Positions 9,395 to 19,700 of a stretch of 64,000 nt of DNA are shown here, one piece after another; the first letter of the stretch is position 1, and each line of letters starts with the position of its first letter. The DNA lies in NCBI GenBank assembly GCA_023014365.1, contig JAEBUN010000007.1, positions 496,001 to 560,000 on the forward strand, read 5' to 3'. This DNA is from Lepiota brunneoincarnata. Its lineage: Eukaryota; Basidiomycota; Agaricomycetes; Agaricales; Agaricaceae. The notes below the pieces were generated by a model. The model searched no databases and was not told where the DNA came from. It worked only from the letters and a program-made list of their open reading frames with translations. Position numbers and translations under genes: made by a program.

Positions 9395-11428
9395 ATGTCC
9401 TCCTTGACCTCACAACAGGCAGTGCAAGGAGGGGCATATCATGGCAGATCCCATGGCCAAGGCCACAGTCCCCCCCTTACCCCCTCTATCAACCCATTGG
9501 ATGCCCTGTCCCCTGGCTCCCCTAGGAGTCCCCAGCCCCTACTCACTGAATGCTTCAGTACAGTGGCCAGCATGCATGCTGCAGTTTCCCCACTGTGTGG
9601 GATGGCAGTTGACCCAGTGGAGATGCCGAGGCAGGCTCATCCTGTCTCCTGCCTCTCTGCCTTTTCTAACAAGTCCTGGTCCTCTTCCAAGAGGCTGCAC
9701 CATCCATTGGACGAGGGGGGGAGGCCCCTCTTTGCCCTTTCATCAATCTCTCCCCTGTGGTTTGACTTGGATGCTGAACCAGATGACAACAGTCAGGCTG
9801 ATCACCTGCAGGCCATAGGGGAGTCACTTGAGGTTGCCATGGAATACTTGGTGAAGCACACCAAGGTTCTCATGATGGGTCTCTCTTGGGAGAGGACCTG
9901 GCTTACCATCGACGGGTTCCTGCGGCACACTGGGTGTTGTGGGTTCCTGGACTATGGGCTGAAGTGTGAGGGGAACGATGAGGTGACCTTCCATCAGTCC
10001 ATTATTGACAGGATGTGCCCTTTTGGGAGGGACATCACGGACATCCCAGAGGTCATTGGAGGTCCTAGTAGGGTGAAACCTGCTCGGGATGCCCCACCCT
10101 CCCAGTTGGCCATAGGGCCAGCCCCTATGGACATGGCCCCTGATACCAATGCCAACTCAGCTGCAGTGTTTGGCAGGGTCAAGCCCCCTCAATCCAAGGG
10201 CAAGGGCAAGGCCCCCCCTTCCCCAGCACCACCACCTAACCCTCTGGGTCCTGGCCCATTGCAAGCTGGCATGTCCTATGTGCAGATGGTGTTCCTGCCT
10301 CTGCTGAAGGTCAACTTATCCACCAAGCCCCAGGGTGTTAAGTGTTCCTTTGCTCAGGTGGCTGCTGCCCCCCTGGTTTCAAGGGATGGTGATACCAAGG
10401 TTGCGGAGGCTATCACTGCTATGGTGAGGGTCTTCCCCCACCTCTCCCCTGCAGACATCCTCTACACTGTTGGTAGGGGGTCCCCCACTCCTTCATCTGG
10501 GAGGCCTCACAAGAGGCCTTGCAACACTACCTCTGGCCCCACAAGGCACCAGGTTGTCATCCTATTTGTGGGCCCTTGTCCCCCAGTCAAGAATCTGTCT
10601 CAGGTCATTGCAGGAGCCAATCAGGCCCTCCTCAATGCAAAGTCCTCTCTCAACATCATGTCTGCCTCCCTGGCTTACGATGGCTTATCCCTCACAACTG
10701 ACCTGGTCATGTCTGCAGCAGATCTTAATGTGATCCAGGACTGGGCCTCCCAGTTCTTCCCTGCAGGCTCGAAGCCTATGGCAATGGTCCCCTCCTCCAA
10801 GTCCTTCATAAAAGTGTTGGACATCCCCTTCTTTGCTCCTGACAGGTCTTGCATCACCAGTCAGTGGATTGAGAACATCATGCAACAGTCGTCACATTGT
10901 GGCTTTCAGAACCTCCAAGGCCCTCCTCAGGTCAGGAGGAACTCTGACAAATCAGACACCACAACTGTCTGGTTTGAAATCTGGGACTTGCAGACCGGGT
11001 CCTCCTCCAAGTCGATGATCAGAAGGTTGTTGGCCATTGGGCCCCGCACTTGCCCTATAAGTGCAGCCTCCCAGCAGGTCAGGACAGCTCTCTGCCACCA
11101 TTGCTGGCAGTGGGGGCACCTGACTAATGTTTGCAGGGCAAGATTCCTGACCTGCTCTATCTGCTCCGAGCTGCATAGTGAGGAGAACCATAGGTTGATG
11201 GTGGGGTGCTGCAAGGCCTGCCCCAACGTAAACCCACTAGTCACTGGCACTGCTGAGGGCACTCCATGCCCTCATCAGTCCCATTGTAGGAACTGTGGTG
11301 GTCCTCATACTGCCCAGTGTCCATTCTGGCGCAAGTGTTTTGAAGATGGTTGGGCCAAGAAATGTTATCAGGAGGTATGCAGTCCCCATTCTGCTCCCCA
11401 AGATTGCACTAACTTGAACCAGGAGTAA
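9395..11428 (+). CDS. LINE-A ORF1 protein, Gag-like zinc-knuckle nucleic-acid-binding protein
   Basis: This is an intact 677-residue ORF. The ATG at 9395 matches the start in the copy at 35612 (both begin MSS). The N-terminal third is Pro/Ser-rich, and a Lys/Gly/Pro-rich linker (GKGKAPPSP) lies near residue 270. The C-terminus has three Cys/His clusters: C567-x2-C-x4-H-x4-C580, C587-x2-C-x3-H-x4-H-x5-C605 and C631-x2-C-x3-H-x3-C642. In Tad-like LINEs this protein binds element RNA to form the ribonucleoprotein. Its stop TAA overlaps the ORF2 ATG as TAATG, so ORF2 is probably made by termination-reinitiation. It is open but CpG-depleted, so recent function is uncertain. Confidence 0.85.
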   Translation: MSSLTSQQAVQGGAYHGRSHGQGHSPPLTPSINPLDALSPGSPRSPQPLLTECFSTVASMHAAVSPLCGMAVDPVEMPRQAHPVSCLSAFSNKSWSSSKRLHHPLDEGGRPLFALSSISPLWFDLDAEPDDNSQADHLQAIGESLEVAMEYLVKHTKVLMMGLSWERTWLTIDGFLRHTGCCGFLDYGLKCEGNDEVTFHQSIIDRMCPFGRDITDIPEVIGGPSRVKPARDAPPSQLAIGPAPMDMAPDTNANSAAVFGRVKPPQSKGKGKAPPSPAPPPNPLGPGPLQAGMSYVQMVFLPLLKVNLSTKPQGVKCSFAQVAAAPLVSRDGDTKVAEAITAMVRVFPHLSPADILYTVGRGSPTPSSGRPHKRPCNTTSGPTRHQVVILFVGPCPPVKNLSQVIAGANQALLNAKSSLNIMSASLAYDGLSLTTDLVMSAADLNVIQDWASQFFPAGSKPMAMVPSSKSFIKVLDIPFFAPDRSCITSQWIENIMQQSSHCGFQNLQGPPQVRRNSDKSDTTTVWFEIWDLQTGSSSKSMIRRLLAIGPRTCPISAASQQVRTALCHHCWQWGHLTNVCRARFLTCSICSELHSEENHRLMVGCCKACPNVNPLVTGTAEGTPCPHQSHCRNCGGPHTAQCPFWRKCFEDGWAKKCYQEVCSPHSAPQDCTNLNQE

Positions 11429-12340
11429 TGCCCAGGTTTCTTAATGAGTTAAGTATATGCTCTCAGAATGTAAATTGTAATTACATTTTGTTGGACACAT
11501 ATCTTGAGTTGTATAAAAATGACTTTGATGTCCTGTTTGTGCAAGAACCTCCCTGGCACAACCTTTGTAAGGCCCCCTCCACTGTTTCTAGGGATGGTGA
11601 AGGTGTTGTAGGCACTCCACTCCATCCAGAGTGGACTTGCATCTGGAATCCTCAGCTGGGTGATTTGTCCCTGTGAGTGTTGGCTTATATCCACTTGAGG
11701 CTGAAGTTGTTGCAGCTGTCCCTCTATAGGGATTTGGTTGACCACCGCGACATTATGGTTGTGTCCATGTGGCAAGGGGGGCACACCTATAATCTTATGA
11801 ACATCTATTCCAATGACCAGCACACCACCATTCTGGCTCTTAGAGAGCTGGTAGATTCTCTGCCTGCCATGACCTACATAGTGGGCAATTTCAATTGCCA
11901 CTTGGAGTGGTGGGATCCTAATCGGGTCTCACATCTGGGGATTGCCCAATCTCTCCTGGAGGTCGGGATGGATCTGGGGCTTGATTTGGTACTTCCAGTG
12001 GTTCTGGGCCTGACTCACTTCCCACATGATACAAATCTGTCACCATCGGTGATTGATCTTGTCTTCCTCCCGATGGCTTGAGATCCCAATCTCAGGCCCC
12101 TGATCAATCTTGAGAAGCATGGCCCTTCAGACTATGCTCCTCTAACTCTGGTTCTCCTGGTCACTCACTTTATGACCAGTGTGATCCATTGAGTTCTAAA
12201 GCCTGATAGCAATGAGGAGTTGAAATTTGTGGCACAGATATGTGAGGGGCTAGCTGCTCTGTGGCTGCCCCTGGACACCCCTGCAGAGGTGGAGTCTGTG
12301 GCTTTGGCCATGGCTCGCATTATCTCCTGGGCTTGGGATG
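11428..12340 (+). pseudogene. LINE-A ORF2, endonuclease part, broken
   Basis: ORF2 starts at ATG 11428, overlapping the ORF1 stop. It encodes the apurinic-type endonuclease that nicks target DNA: an early SQN motif, then FVQEPPW with the catalytic Glu, GNFNCH (for GDFN), and a VIDLVFLP block. The frame is broken by TGA at 11674, again near 12079 and near 12192, at sites where other copies have CAA, CGA or TGA. The first stop recurs in every LINE-A copy covering it (22643, 31590 and 39475). The hAT insertion follows at 12341. The remainder, the linker before RT, is at 16635-17124. Confidence 0.8.
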
Positions 12341-12603
12341 TAAGGGTGATCTGGTTGCTGCATTGCATCAGCTGAGCAGGGAGAAACCTTAGAGAATCAA
12401 GTAAGGTTTCTCCAAGCTCACCTACACTACTTATACTACCTGCCATAAGGTCCAAGTTGAGTAATCTACTCTACATAAATGGCCATGAGATGTCAGGGAT
12501 GCCTAAAGTAAGTATAGTCGGGAATGGGCTCAGGTTAGGGTCATGCATGCCAGTGAGGGTTCACATCTGCATCAGAGGGGTGTGAGAGGGAGTTCCAAGT
12601 GCT

Positions 12604-12810
12604 GGGGTGTGGGGGGACAGATTTCTGGGCCCAGGAAGGCTGGAAATCCTATTTCCGAGTGCAGGAGGGCTGGAAGTTGGATTTCCAAGTGCAGGAAGGC
12701 TGGATGTCAGATTTCCGAGCATTGGGAGGCTGGGAATCGCATTTCCAAGTGCAGGGAGGTTGGGGATTAGATTTCAGAAGGTAGGGAGTCTGGGGATTGG
12801 AATTCTGAAT
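12604..12810 (+). repeat. 30 bp minisatellite inside the hAT element
   Basis: About six to seven diverged 30 bp units of the pattern GGAGGCTGGnnnT..ATTTCC. The best-preserved run starts at 12634, 12664, 12694, 12724 and 12754, with partial units on either side. It gives open frames in all three plus-strand frames, which are repeat artefacts rather than genes. It lies downstream of the transposase gene, near the left terminus. Confidence 0.8.
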
Positions 12811-13284
12811 TTGCAGTTGTGGGCATTGACCTAGGGACTGTCATGGATCCGACCATGATGCAACCATTACCGAGTCATGGGTGCAGCTGGATTCGGTTAC
12901 CAGTTGGTCACATCTGACAGGTACCTGCAGTTACCCATTATTATCTGTAGCTGCATTGTACCAATATTTGTATACCATTGAAAAATAACATACAACAGGT
13001 AGTGATTTACAGAGTTTGGAGGGGTAATGCCCTGAACTCAGGCAGATATTGACAATATTACTTGTATACCTCATTTTGGTGATCTGATGACATAATTAAT
13101 GTATGTTAAATCCATAAGATATTCATTTCTCTGCTGATTTGCCTGATTCTGGAGTCAAAAATTGGAAAAGATCACCGCTACTCAGCAATTTCATCACATC
13201 ACAAGATATATAGAGGTTACATATTACAAACATTGAAATACGCCATTGGTAACAAAGGATATAGTATTCAATCAAGAACTGCAT

Positions 13285-16200
13285 TTATTCTGATTCATTC
13301 CCACTCATAGACTGTTTGATAATGTTCTGGGCTTGCTGAAATCCAGAATATGCTGGTGAGTCAACCCAAGAACCAAGTGCAACCTGAGCTTTGAATGTTT
13401 GGGAATTCATATTATGTTGCAAATGATTAATTTGTAATTGGCCACTGGAGAATGGCCACTCAGGATCAACAGAGGAAGCTAATATGTCCAGAGTAAATAA
13501 AAAAACTATATAAAACAAGTTTGCAACTCACCAGGTACAGAACAAAAGTCAAGTGCCATTCTTGCAAGTGCTGGTCGTGTTGTAAGAGCCTGAGTCCAGT
13601 ACTTGATATATCCACCAAGCTCATGAATCATCTGAGATGATTCAAGAGGATCAGTTAAATAGCAGTCAATGGTATTGAGTGGCTTAGAAGCTTCAACTGG
13701 TGTTGACTTCTTCACCCATTTTGACCAACATGATACCTGACATAGTTAAGTCCAGATTATACAAAGAAAATACTAAAGAGAACATACCTGTACATGTTGT
13801 GCTGAATCTTGTTGAGATACTGGAGACAAATGTGCATACCGTTCCTTGAAACACATTATTACCATTTTCTGGATATCTTGAATGAGCTTGGCTAGTTTTT
13901 TCCTATCCTTGAACCATTTCAGCTTGCAGTCAGGACACATAACTAGCAAACATCAATAAAATATCAAGTCCCAAATAACTGATATGCACCCATAGCAATA
14001 AAATATAGCTCACACTCTGCAGTAAACATTGAATACTTGTGGATCATAAGAAGGCTGGCTTTAGCAGCAATCTGAACAATAGGACAAAGTTCATTATCAA
14101 TGTCATCCCAAACAGCCATAAGCCCATCTTCCATCTCCTCAAGCATTGGGATGACATCAACAATCAAAGGAACCTCTGCACATGAGAAAAGCTTTGTAGC
14201 ATCATCAAATATCTAGGATATACATTAGTTAATATTGTCAAATAAATAAAAGTAAGCAACCAAAATACCATTAAAATATCATGAAGGTCTTCAGTGAGAG
14301 CCCATTGTTCATCAGTCAAGCGGTAGGCTCTTAAATTCCAAGTGCTTACAGCCGTGAGCTGTTCAACAATGCAGCGGAAGTGGATATGAGCTTCAAGACA
14401 TGCGAGATCAGAGTTCCATCTGGTGGGAACCCTGCAAGTAAGTGTACATTGGTCACCTTGAAGTTTGTCATCTTGGTCAATGCGCTTTTGAAACTCTTCA
14501 GAGAGTAGTGGAGAGTCATGGACACAATGAGCAAGACCAGCAATCTATACAATATATATTAGTCATATATCATATTTGTTAGATTTAGACTTACACAGGG
14601 GAAAATTTGTAGAGCCATTTGATCTTCATCCCAATCTAACTCCACACCTTCATCTGCCATATACCAAATAGCCTTGTCCCACATTGTTCGTATGACAAGT
14701 CTGTCATGCACAATCTTACCATCATCCATATCATCCTCCTCTTCTATAATCTCCTCAATTGCCACCTTGTTAGCTTCATCATCTTCATCATCATCACCAC
14801 TCTCCAACAACTCCTCCTCCTCTTGGTTTACTATCCCTGATCGATCAGACTCCTTTGCCTGATATGTTCTCTTTCCTCCAGCAGCAACCTTGATTACCTT
14901 CTTAGTCTTTGGTTGCTTAAAAAAGAATGATAGAAACATCTAGAACACACCATAAGATATTGTTTTACTGTCAAATTATGAATAATATATAATACCTTTG
15001 CAATCAAGTTGATAATGTGTGGGAAACAGTGAGCACAAGCTGCTATACCCTTAAATCCTGGTATGTGTGATGGTAATTCTTGTGCAAGCCGATCGCAGTT
15101 GCTTGCATTATCCATGCACAAACTAAACAACTAACAATGAAATAAGTAATAAATATACCAAAAACAATATTATAATAACTTACCAATTTTCCCAGACCAA
15201 ATTGGTTGATACAATCTGCAATGGTACATGCCAAATACTCTCCATCATGCTTTTGGGTAAGTCTAATATTATATTTGAGTATGATATTATAAAACTCAAA
15301 AATTCTAAATATATACTTACCAGATGAATTCCAAAACCATACAATGAATACTTCCATCTGTGCACCATACAACTACAATACCAAGATAGGATACTGTAAT
15401 TGGAGCAGCCCAACCATCCAGAACCAAATGAATGGTTGAGTTGAGATCCTATAACTATAATTAGATAACTTATACTTTAATTAATATAATATAATAAACA
15501 AATTTGAAAGTATTGCTTAATATTATTAGATAAGTACTGGTACAAGCACTGGACATCCTGGCTAATAGTTTGAGGTAATAGAAGTTTAGTTCCAGGACAG
15601 AGCATATCAATTTCAGCTTTGTACTTGGGATCATTGACAATATTGAAGGGTCATTTGTTATGAGCACATCAAATAGCGATCAGAGCACGATGGGCAGCCT
15701 CTGAGTAAGGGATAGAGGGTGTAGAGGATACCTCTGATATAGCCACAGTTTTTCCCTGACATGCAAGACACTGGGTAACTTCACTTCACAAATTGCTGGT
15801 TCCTTCACCACTACTCCCACAGGGCCAGGACTGTGATGTGTGATCTGCATTAGTTTTGCAAGTGAAGATATAGATGATATGATAGGGAGTGTTGTCTGGA
15901 TGGTGTTCATGAGCAAGAGAAACATCAAAGTGGTCATACACAGTTGACCTCCATGACATAAGTGATGCCTCTAGAAAACAAATAGTATTAGTGTTTGTCT
16001 AACCAACATAATATAGTCATATACCAATAATCTCCTCATCTGGCATATCCCATACCTCCAGATCAGTCATACAGACAATATTGTTTGCAGCCCAACATTG
16101 CTTGTGCTTAATTGGAGAGACCAATACAGCTGGAGTACTGGATTGATGAGCAAGATCACTCATAGCTGCCAAATCAGTGTCATCATCAGACCCAGATATA

Positions 16201-16424
16201 CTAGTATGGCTCCCAGAGCCCTGAGAAACCAGAAAGACCCTAGGATATTGTGCAGGTGTAGAAGGTGGAAGCTCAGGAGTGCCAGGAGTAGCTGTATAGG
16301 CACCAGTCAATGGTGCAGGGTCCTGGCCAGTTGGAGGTGTCATAGTACCCTGCCAAGCCCTCCTGCAGGCTGCAGGAATGCCTTTTGCAGGGGCAGCAGT
16401 CTGAGATTTTGATTTGGGAGGCAT
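13285..16424 (-). pseudogene. hAT transposase gene, 11 exons, inactivated
   Basis: Inferred exons (minus strand): 16424-16025, 15970-about 15500, 15448-15321, 15262-15184, 15130-14996, 14939-14595, 14544-14269, 14212-about 13991, 13942-13788, 13736-13532, 13478-13285. Introns have GT-AG ends and most measure 50-58 nt. Order of domains: a disordered N-terminus; a BED-type zinc-finger remnant (STVYDHF..., TCK...TSNL); LVLDGWAAPITVSYLGIVV with the first Asp; CMDNASNC with the second Asp; an acidic insert; VPTRWNSDL; and a C-terminal dimerisation region with SVDPEWPFS carrying the Glu. It would cut and paste the element. Exon 2 has three in-frame TGA codons (15784, 15669, 15651), probably CGA to TGA, so the gene is dead as it stands. 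Confidence 0.8.
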
Positions 16425-16634
16425 GCGCAGGGTTGGGGGATAGAGATTGAATGCTGTTGATTGATGGCAGTCAACCCTGTATACATTTTATTTGGAGATT
16501 AAATAATGTGATAAACTAGCTATGGTAACCGCAAGCCCATGGTTGTCACCTATTATGGATAAGTGGGTGCTAACTGTATTTTAACTAACCGTGTTTGTTC
16601 CTACATTGACCCAGAGTTCCCCTTACATGGGATG

Positions 16635-17124
16635 CCTTCTCTGAGGAGGTGTTCATTGTTGGGTGGTCTAATCCATGGTGGAGTGACAACTGCACCATAG
16701 CCATTAGGGTGTACTGGGCATCCCCCTCAGGGGAGGCATGGTTCAAGTTCCAGCGTGTTGTTAAGGCCATCAAGTGCAAGTTCTTTGATGAGAAGATTGA
16801 GGAGATTGCCTCTGCAAACAAGTGCCCCTAGGACCTTATGGCCTGGGTTAAGTAGTGCAAACTTCCAGCATGCAATGCAATTCAGCACAATGGTGTGCTG
16901 TGTCACAATATGGACTCCCTGTGGGATGCCCTCCACAGGACCTACAATGTGGCCTCTGGCTGTGCTGTAGATCCCTCTGTTCTGAATGCCCTCCCCATGC
17001 AGGTGGAAAGGGTGTGGTACCCATTCTCAACTTTGGAGCTCAAGAATGCTCTGTGTTCTTGTGTGAAGAGGTCTGCTCCCAGGCCCAACCACATTATGTG
17101 GTCGTACCTGAAGGACATTGTGGT
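16635..17124 (+). pseudogene. LINE-A ORF2 continued after the hAT element (linker before RT)
   Basis: This is the collinear continuation of the ORF2 starting at 11428. It encodes the PWW block, FDEKIEEIASANK, and the WDALHRTYNVASG and PRPNHIMWSYLKDI blocks found between endonuclease and RT. In-frame stops occur (for example TAG just after the NKCP block). It ends at 17124, where another LINE-A begins with its 5' UTR. Confidence 0.75.
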
Positions 17125-17249
17125 ATTGCTTCTTGATCTGGTACCACCACTAGTACTGTGCACAACCACACCCACATCCATGCTCATCATCTTGTACTGC
17201 ACACCCCCACTGTTGGATTTGACCAGTGGTACCTTCAACCTCACATGTC
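17125..17249 (+). mobile_element. LINE-A 5' UTR, cut at the ORF1 start
   Basis: This 125 bp piece matches the LINE-A 5' UTR at 9275-9394, beginning with the same ATTGCTTCTTGATCTGG. It stops one codon after the ORF1 ATG (17245), where the poly(T) of a minus-strand LINE-A begins. The rest of this copy may resume near 20752, but the coordinates do not join exactly. Confidence 0.75.
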
Positions 17250-17698
17250 TTTTTTTTTTGTTTTTTTTTGAAATCAACAATTTATAACGTGGTGCTTGAA
17301 TGCAGTCCACATGCACTAGCTACAACAAAGCAACTAATACATGGTATAACTACCAACTAAGGTAGGGAAGAAAGCCCTGCTGGCTTGAAAGGCTACACTC
17401 CATAAAGAAGTGCACATGGGTGAAGAGTTCGCTACCCCAACAAAAACCAGGGCACGATAGACAAGGGGTGGATAGGGTCAACAGGTCCCCCCCCCAAAGG
17501 GAGTTAGGAGTCAGTTCTCCGCAAATCCCTACACCTCACAGACTAAGGCTCTAAGAGCTTTGGGTCTCTGCCCAATTGGGTGTTAGGAGTCAGTTCTCCA
17601 TAAATTACTACACCCTGCCCAAAAACAGGGGGCAAATAACCGTCAGCTCCTCGAGGCCAAAGCCTGTGAGGGGGGAATAACCTGAAGGCCCTCCCCAG

Positions 17699-18936
17699 TT
17701 ATCCCACTCCCTCAGGGGGGCAGGATTGGAATGAAAACACAAAGGGATTTCTTTCCAGAAAGCCCAGAAGGGCGTCAAGGTTGTGGGGTAAACTGCCATG
17801 TCATGTGTACTTTGGACAGGAAGTGAGAATGTGAGTGCAGGTTTCAAGTTGCAGCCCACAGGGACAGGAGTGATCCTCCTGGGGATGGAATCTAGTATGG
17901 TACTCCCCTAGAGGGGCATGACTGAGTATAGTATGGACTGCCTGTGCTGTACCAGTGACAGACATCCAAGGACCAATTTCTCAGAGCCAAGTACCTCCAG
18001 AGAGGTATGAGGGTTGGAGAGGCTTCCTGAGGGAGTCCAACAGGGGGAGGAAATTCCTACCCTGATACAAGGATGAGTGAAACATGTTCACCCACTCATC
18101 AATACACCCCCTCATGATCTCAGCCCAGAGGGAGTTGATGGTGGTTGTCAGGCAAATGCCTAATGAGACATGAAGCTCCTTTGCCATCACAACAGTGTCA
18201 GAGTAACAGTCCACTGGGCCTTGGCAGACATCCAGTGATCCAGAGACTGACACACTTCCAGGGAGTGAGCCTGGCCAGCATGAACAGAAGGATCCACAGC
18301 TCTGCAGGTGGAGCCTGCAGAGCTGGTGTAGATAAAGATGTGATCAATTTCAGCACGGTCCAGGACCATGCCTACTCCCAACTGAATGGAGTGGAGCTCT
18401 ATGTCAGTGAGCAAGACCCTCCCTGCAGCCTGCCTGGCCTGCCTGACCAAGTGCCCACCTGCAAACACGCAAGCCACCAAAACAGCCTGCAGCCTCCCAC
18501 ATGGCAGCTGGTGGGCACCAGCCACTATGCAAGCAGATGATGGGTCAGCCTGTGCCCTCCAGATAAAGGCATGCAGTCTGTCAAGATGCCATTGCTTTGA
18601 ATCCCCCTCCGGATCAATGGTGTAGAGGATGAATTTGATCCACTCTGAGAAGTGGTCCAAAAGATGGAGACCTGGCCTGTTCTTATCCATGAATGGACTG
18701 AACAGCTCAGTAAGCTGTGGAAGGACATTCTGTACCTCCATAAAGGCACTCTTCATCCTAGGCCAAAGCACAGGGGTGAAAGAGGAAATAGACTGAGGGT
18801 GCTCCAGGGAGCTCCCCCTGAGCTCATGGCCTAGCAAGGGCTGAAGCAGATGATTTGCAGCAAGAGTGGCAACCCAGAATATCATACGGGAAGCCAACTT
18901 CTTGAGATGCAGCCAGAAGGGCAGAAGGCCTGCAAG
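17699..18936 (-). pseudogene. LINE-A ORF2 RNase H region
   Basis: Read on the minus strand this gives the region after RT, then an RNase H-like fold (LLTDIELHSIQLG...IFIYTSSAGSTCRAVD...) and the Cys/His tail ending at TAA 17699-17701. The expected first and third catalytic Asp positions read VAGAH and YTSS, where LINE-B has TDAS and FTDS. The Glu (DIELHSI) is kept. Stops and a frame break near 18190 show it is dead. The same substitutions occur in all family-A copies. Confidence 0.75.
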
Positions 18937-19635
18937 TGTTATGATCCGTGCTCCTTCTGTATCCTGAGGATAACTGGAGACGGCCTTCAATCACTCTACA
19001 AGGTGTCCGAGACGGTTGGCCTTATAGAGCTTAGTGGATCGCGCTCAATGAGATAACGAGGGAAGACGCCAAGTTAAGGCAGAGAGGTAAACGACCGCTG
19101 TTAACAAGATTAAAGCTTAGGGCTTTAATCTCTACTTGTACAGGCCTTATATACCTATGAGGTGCTATATACTCGTTATAGGTTACTTGGCTGTTCTACT
19201 GGTCGTGCGCAGTCCTGACCATGATGCACATCCTGGCTGATGGCATCCTAGTGTTATTTATATTACAATGAGTCAGTACTCTTGCTACTGCTGTGCGATG
19301 TTCCATCGCTTTCCTCTGACTCATAATCTTCTTCTCCCGATTGTATCTCCATGGAGTCCTCTCCGTTCTCGCTTTCCATTCTCTCGGTGCTTCCATCCGT
19401 ATCGGAGGTTGGGTCGGTTGATCCATGGCTATCTTCCTCGTCCTCGGGGTATTCCAATATATCCTCCAAGGTTATCTCCATTCCTGCTTCTCTCGCCAGG
19501 TCCTGCATGGCGATGTAATATTCCCCTTCCTCGTCTTCGTATTCTTGTGCCCGTAATTGGTCTGTAGTCTCCTGTACCCATCTTGTAAAGTCGAACAATA
19601 GTTCTTGTTCCTCCCGGTCTGGACTGTTCATAACA
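18937..19635 (-). mobile_element. Solo LTR-like element with an internal ORF, family LTR-3
   Basis: This 699 bp unit starts TGTTATGA and ends TCATAACA, 8 bp inverted ends in TG...CA form. It is flanked by an exact 5 bp duplication GCAAG (18932-18936 and 19636-19640), and LINE-A is collinear across it. It is CpG-rich and little decayed. It encodes an intact acidic ORF on the minus strand that begins 5 nt inside one end. A solo LTR fits best; a small non-autonomous element is possible. Confidence 0.7.
19263..19631 (-). CDS. Acidic 122-residue ORF inside LTR-3, function unknown
   Basis: The ATG at 19631 follows directly on the terminal TGTT, and the frame is open to TGA... at 19263. The protein starts MNSPDREEQELLFDFTRW and has a short hydrophobic/aromatic N-terminal segment, then a strongly Asp/Glu/Ser-rich C-terminal half ending KSTDSL. 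I do not recognise it. The unbroken frame and remaining CpGs suggest recent insertion or constraint. It could be the start of the element's own Gag if transcription begins upstream, or a chance frame. Confidence 0.4.
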   Translation of the reverse strand: MNSPDREEQELLFDFTRWVQETTDQLRAQEYEDEEGEYYIAMQDLAREAGMEITLEDILEYPEDEEDSHGSTDPTSDTDGSTERMESENGEDSMEIQSGEEDYESEESDGTSHSSSKSTDSL

Positions 19636-19700
19636 GCAAGGGCCTCTGCCCCTCCAGTAGGGGATGTGCAAAAAGCACCGACAATCCAATTAGTGGCTTG

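Larger units (their letters stand above)
12341..16626 (-). mobile_element. hAT-superfamily DNA transposon
   Basis: This 4286 bp element sits inside LINE-A ORF2, which reads on at 16635. Flanks are TTGGGATG (12333-12340) and ATGGGATG (16627-16634), an 8 bp duplication with one mismatch, the size expected for hAT. The ends are short imperfect inverted repeats: TAAGGGTGATCTGG on the left and, on the reverse strand at the right, TAAGGGGAACTCTGG. The transposase gene occupies 13285-16424 on the minus strand. The 3' region (12341-13284) is non-coding and includes a minisatellite. Confidence 0.85.
9275..17124 (+). mobile_element. LINE-A with family 5' end, intact ORF1 and interrupted ORF2
   Basis: The copy starts at the family 5' end (ATTGCTTCTTGATCTGG, also seen at 17125 and in reverse at 35732). 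It has a 120 bp 5' UTR, ORF1 at 9395-11428, and ORF2 from 11428. A hAT element (12341-16626) lies inside ORF2. ORF2 resumes at 16635 and is cut at 17124, in the linker before RT, by the 5' end of another LINE-A. RT and RNase H are therefore absent. It is the only family-A copy here with an unbroken ORF1. Confidence 0.85.

Noticed and set aside
12543..12834. Overlapping open frames in three phases
   Set aside because: They are produced by the 30 bp minisatellite, whose period is a multiple of three, and have no motif.
14674..14862. Ser-rich plus-strand frame
   Set aside because: It is antisense to the acidic (Asp/Glu codon) exon of the hAT transposase.
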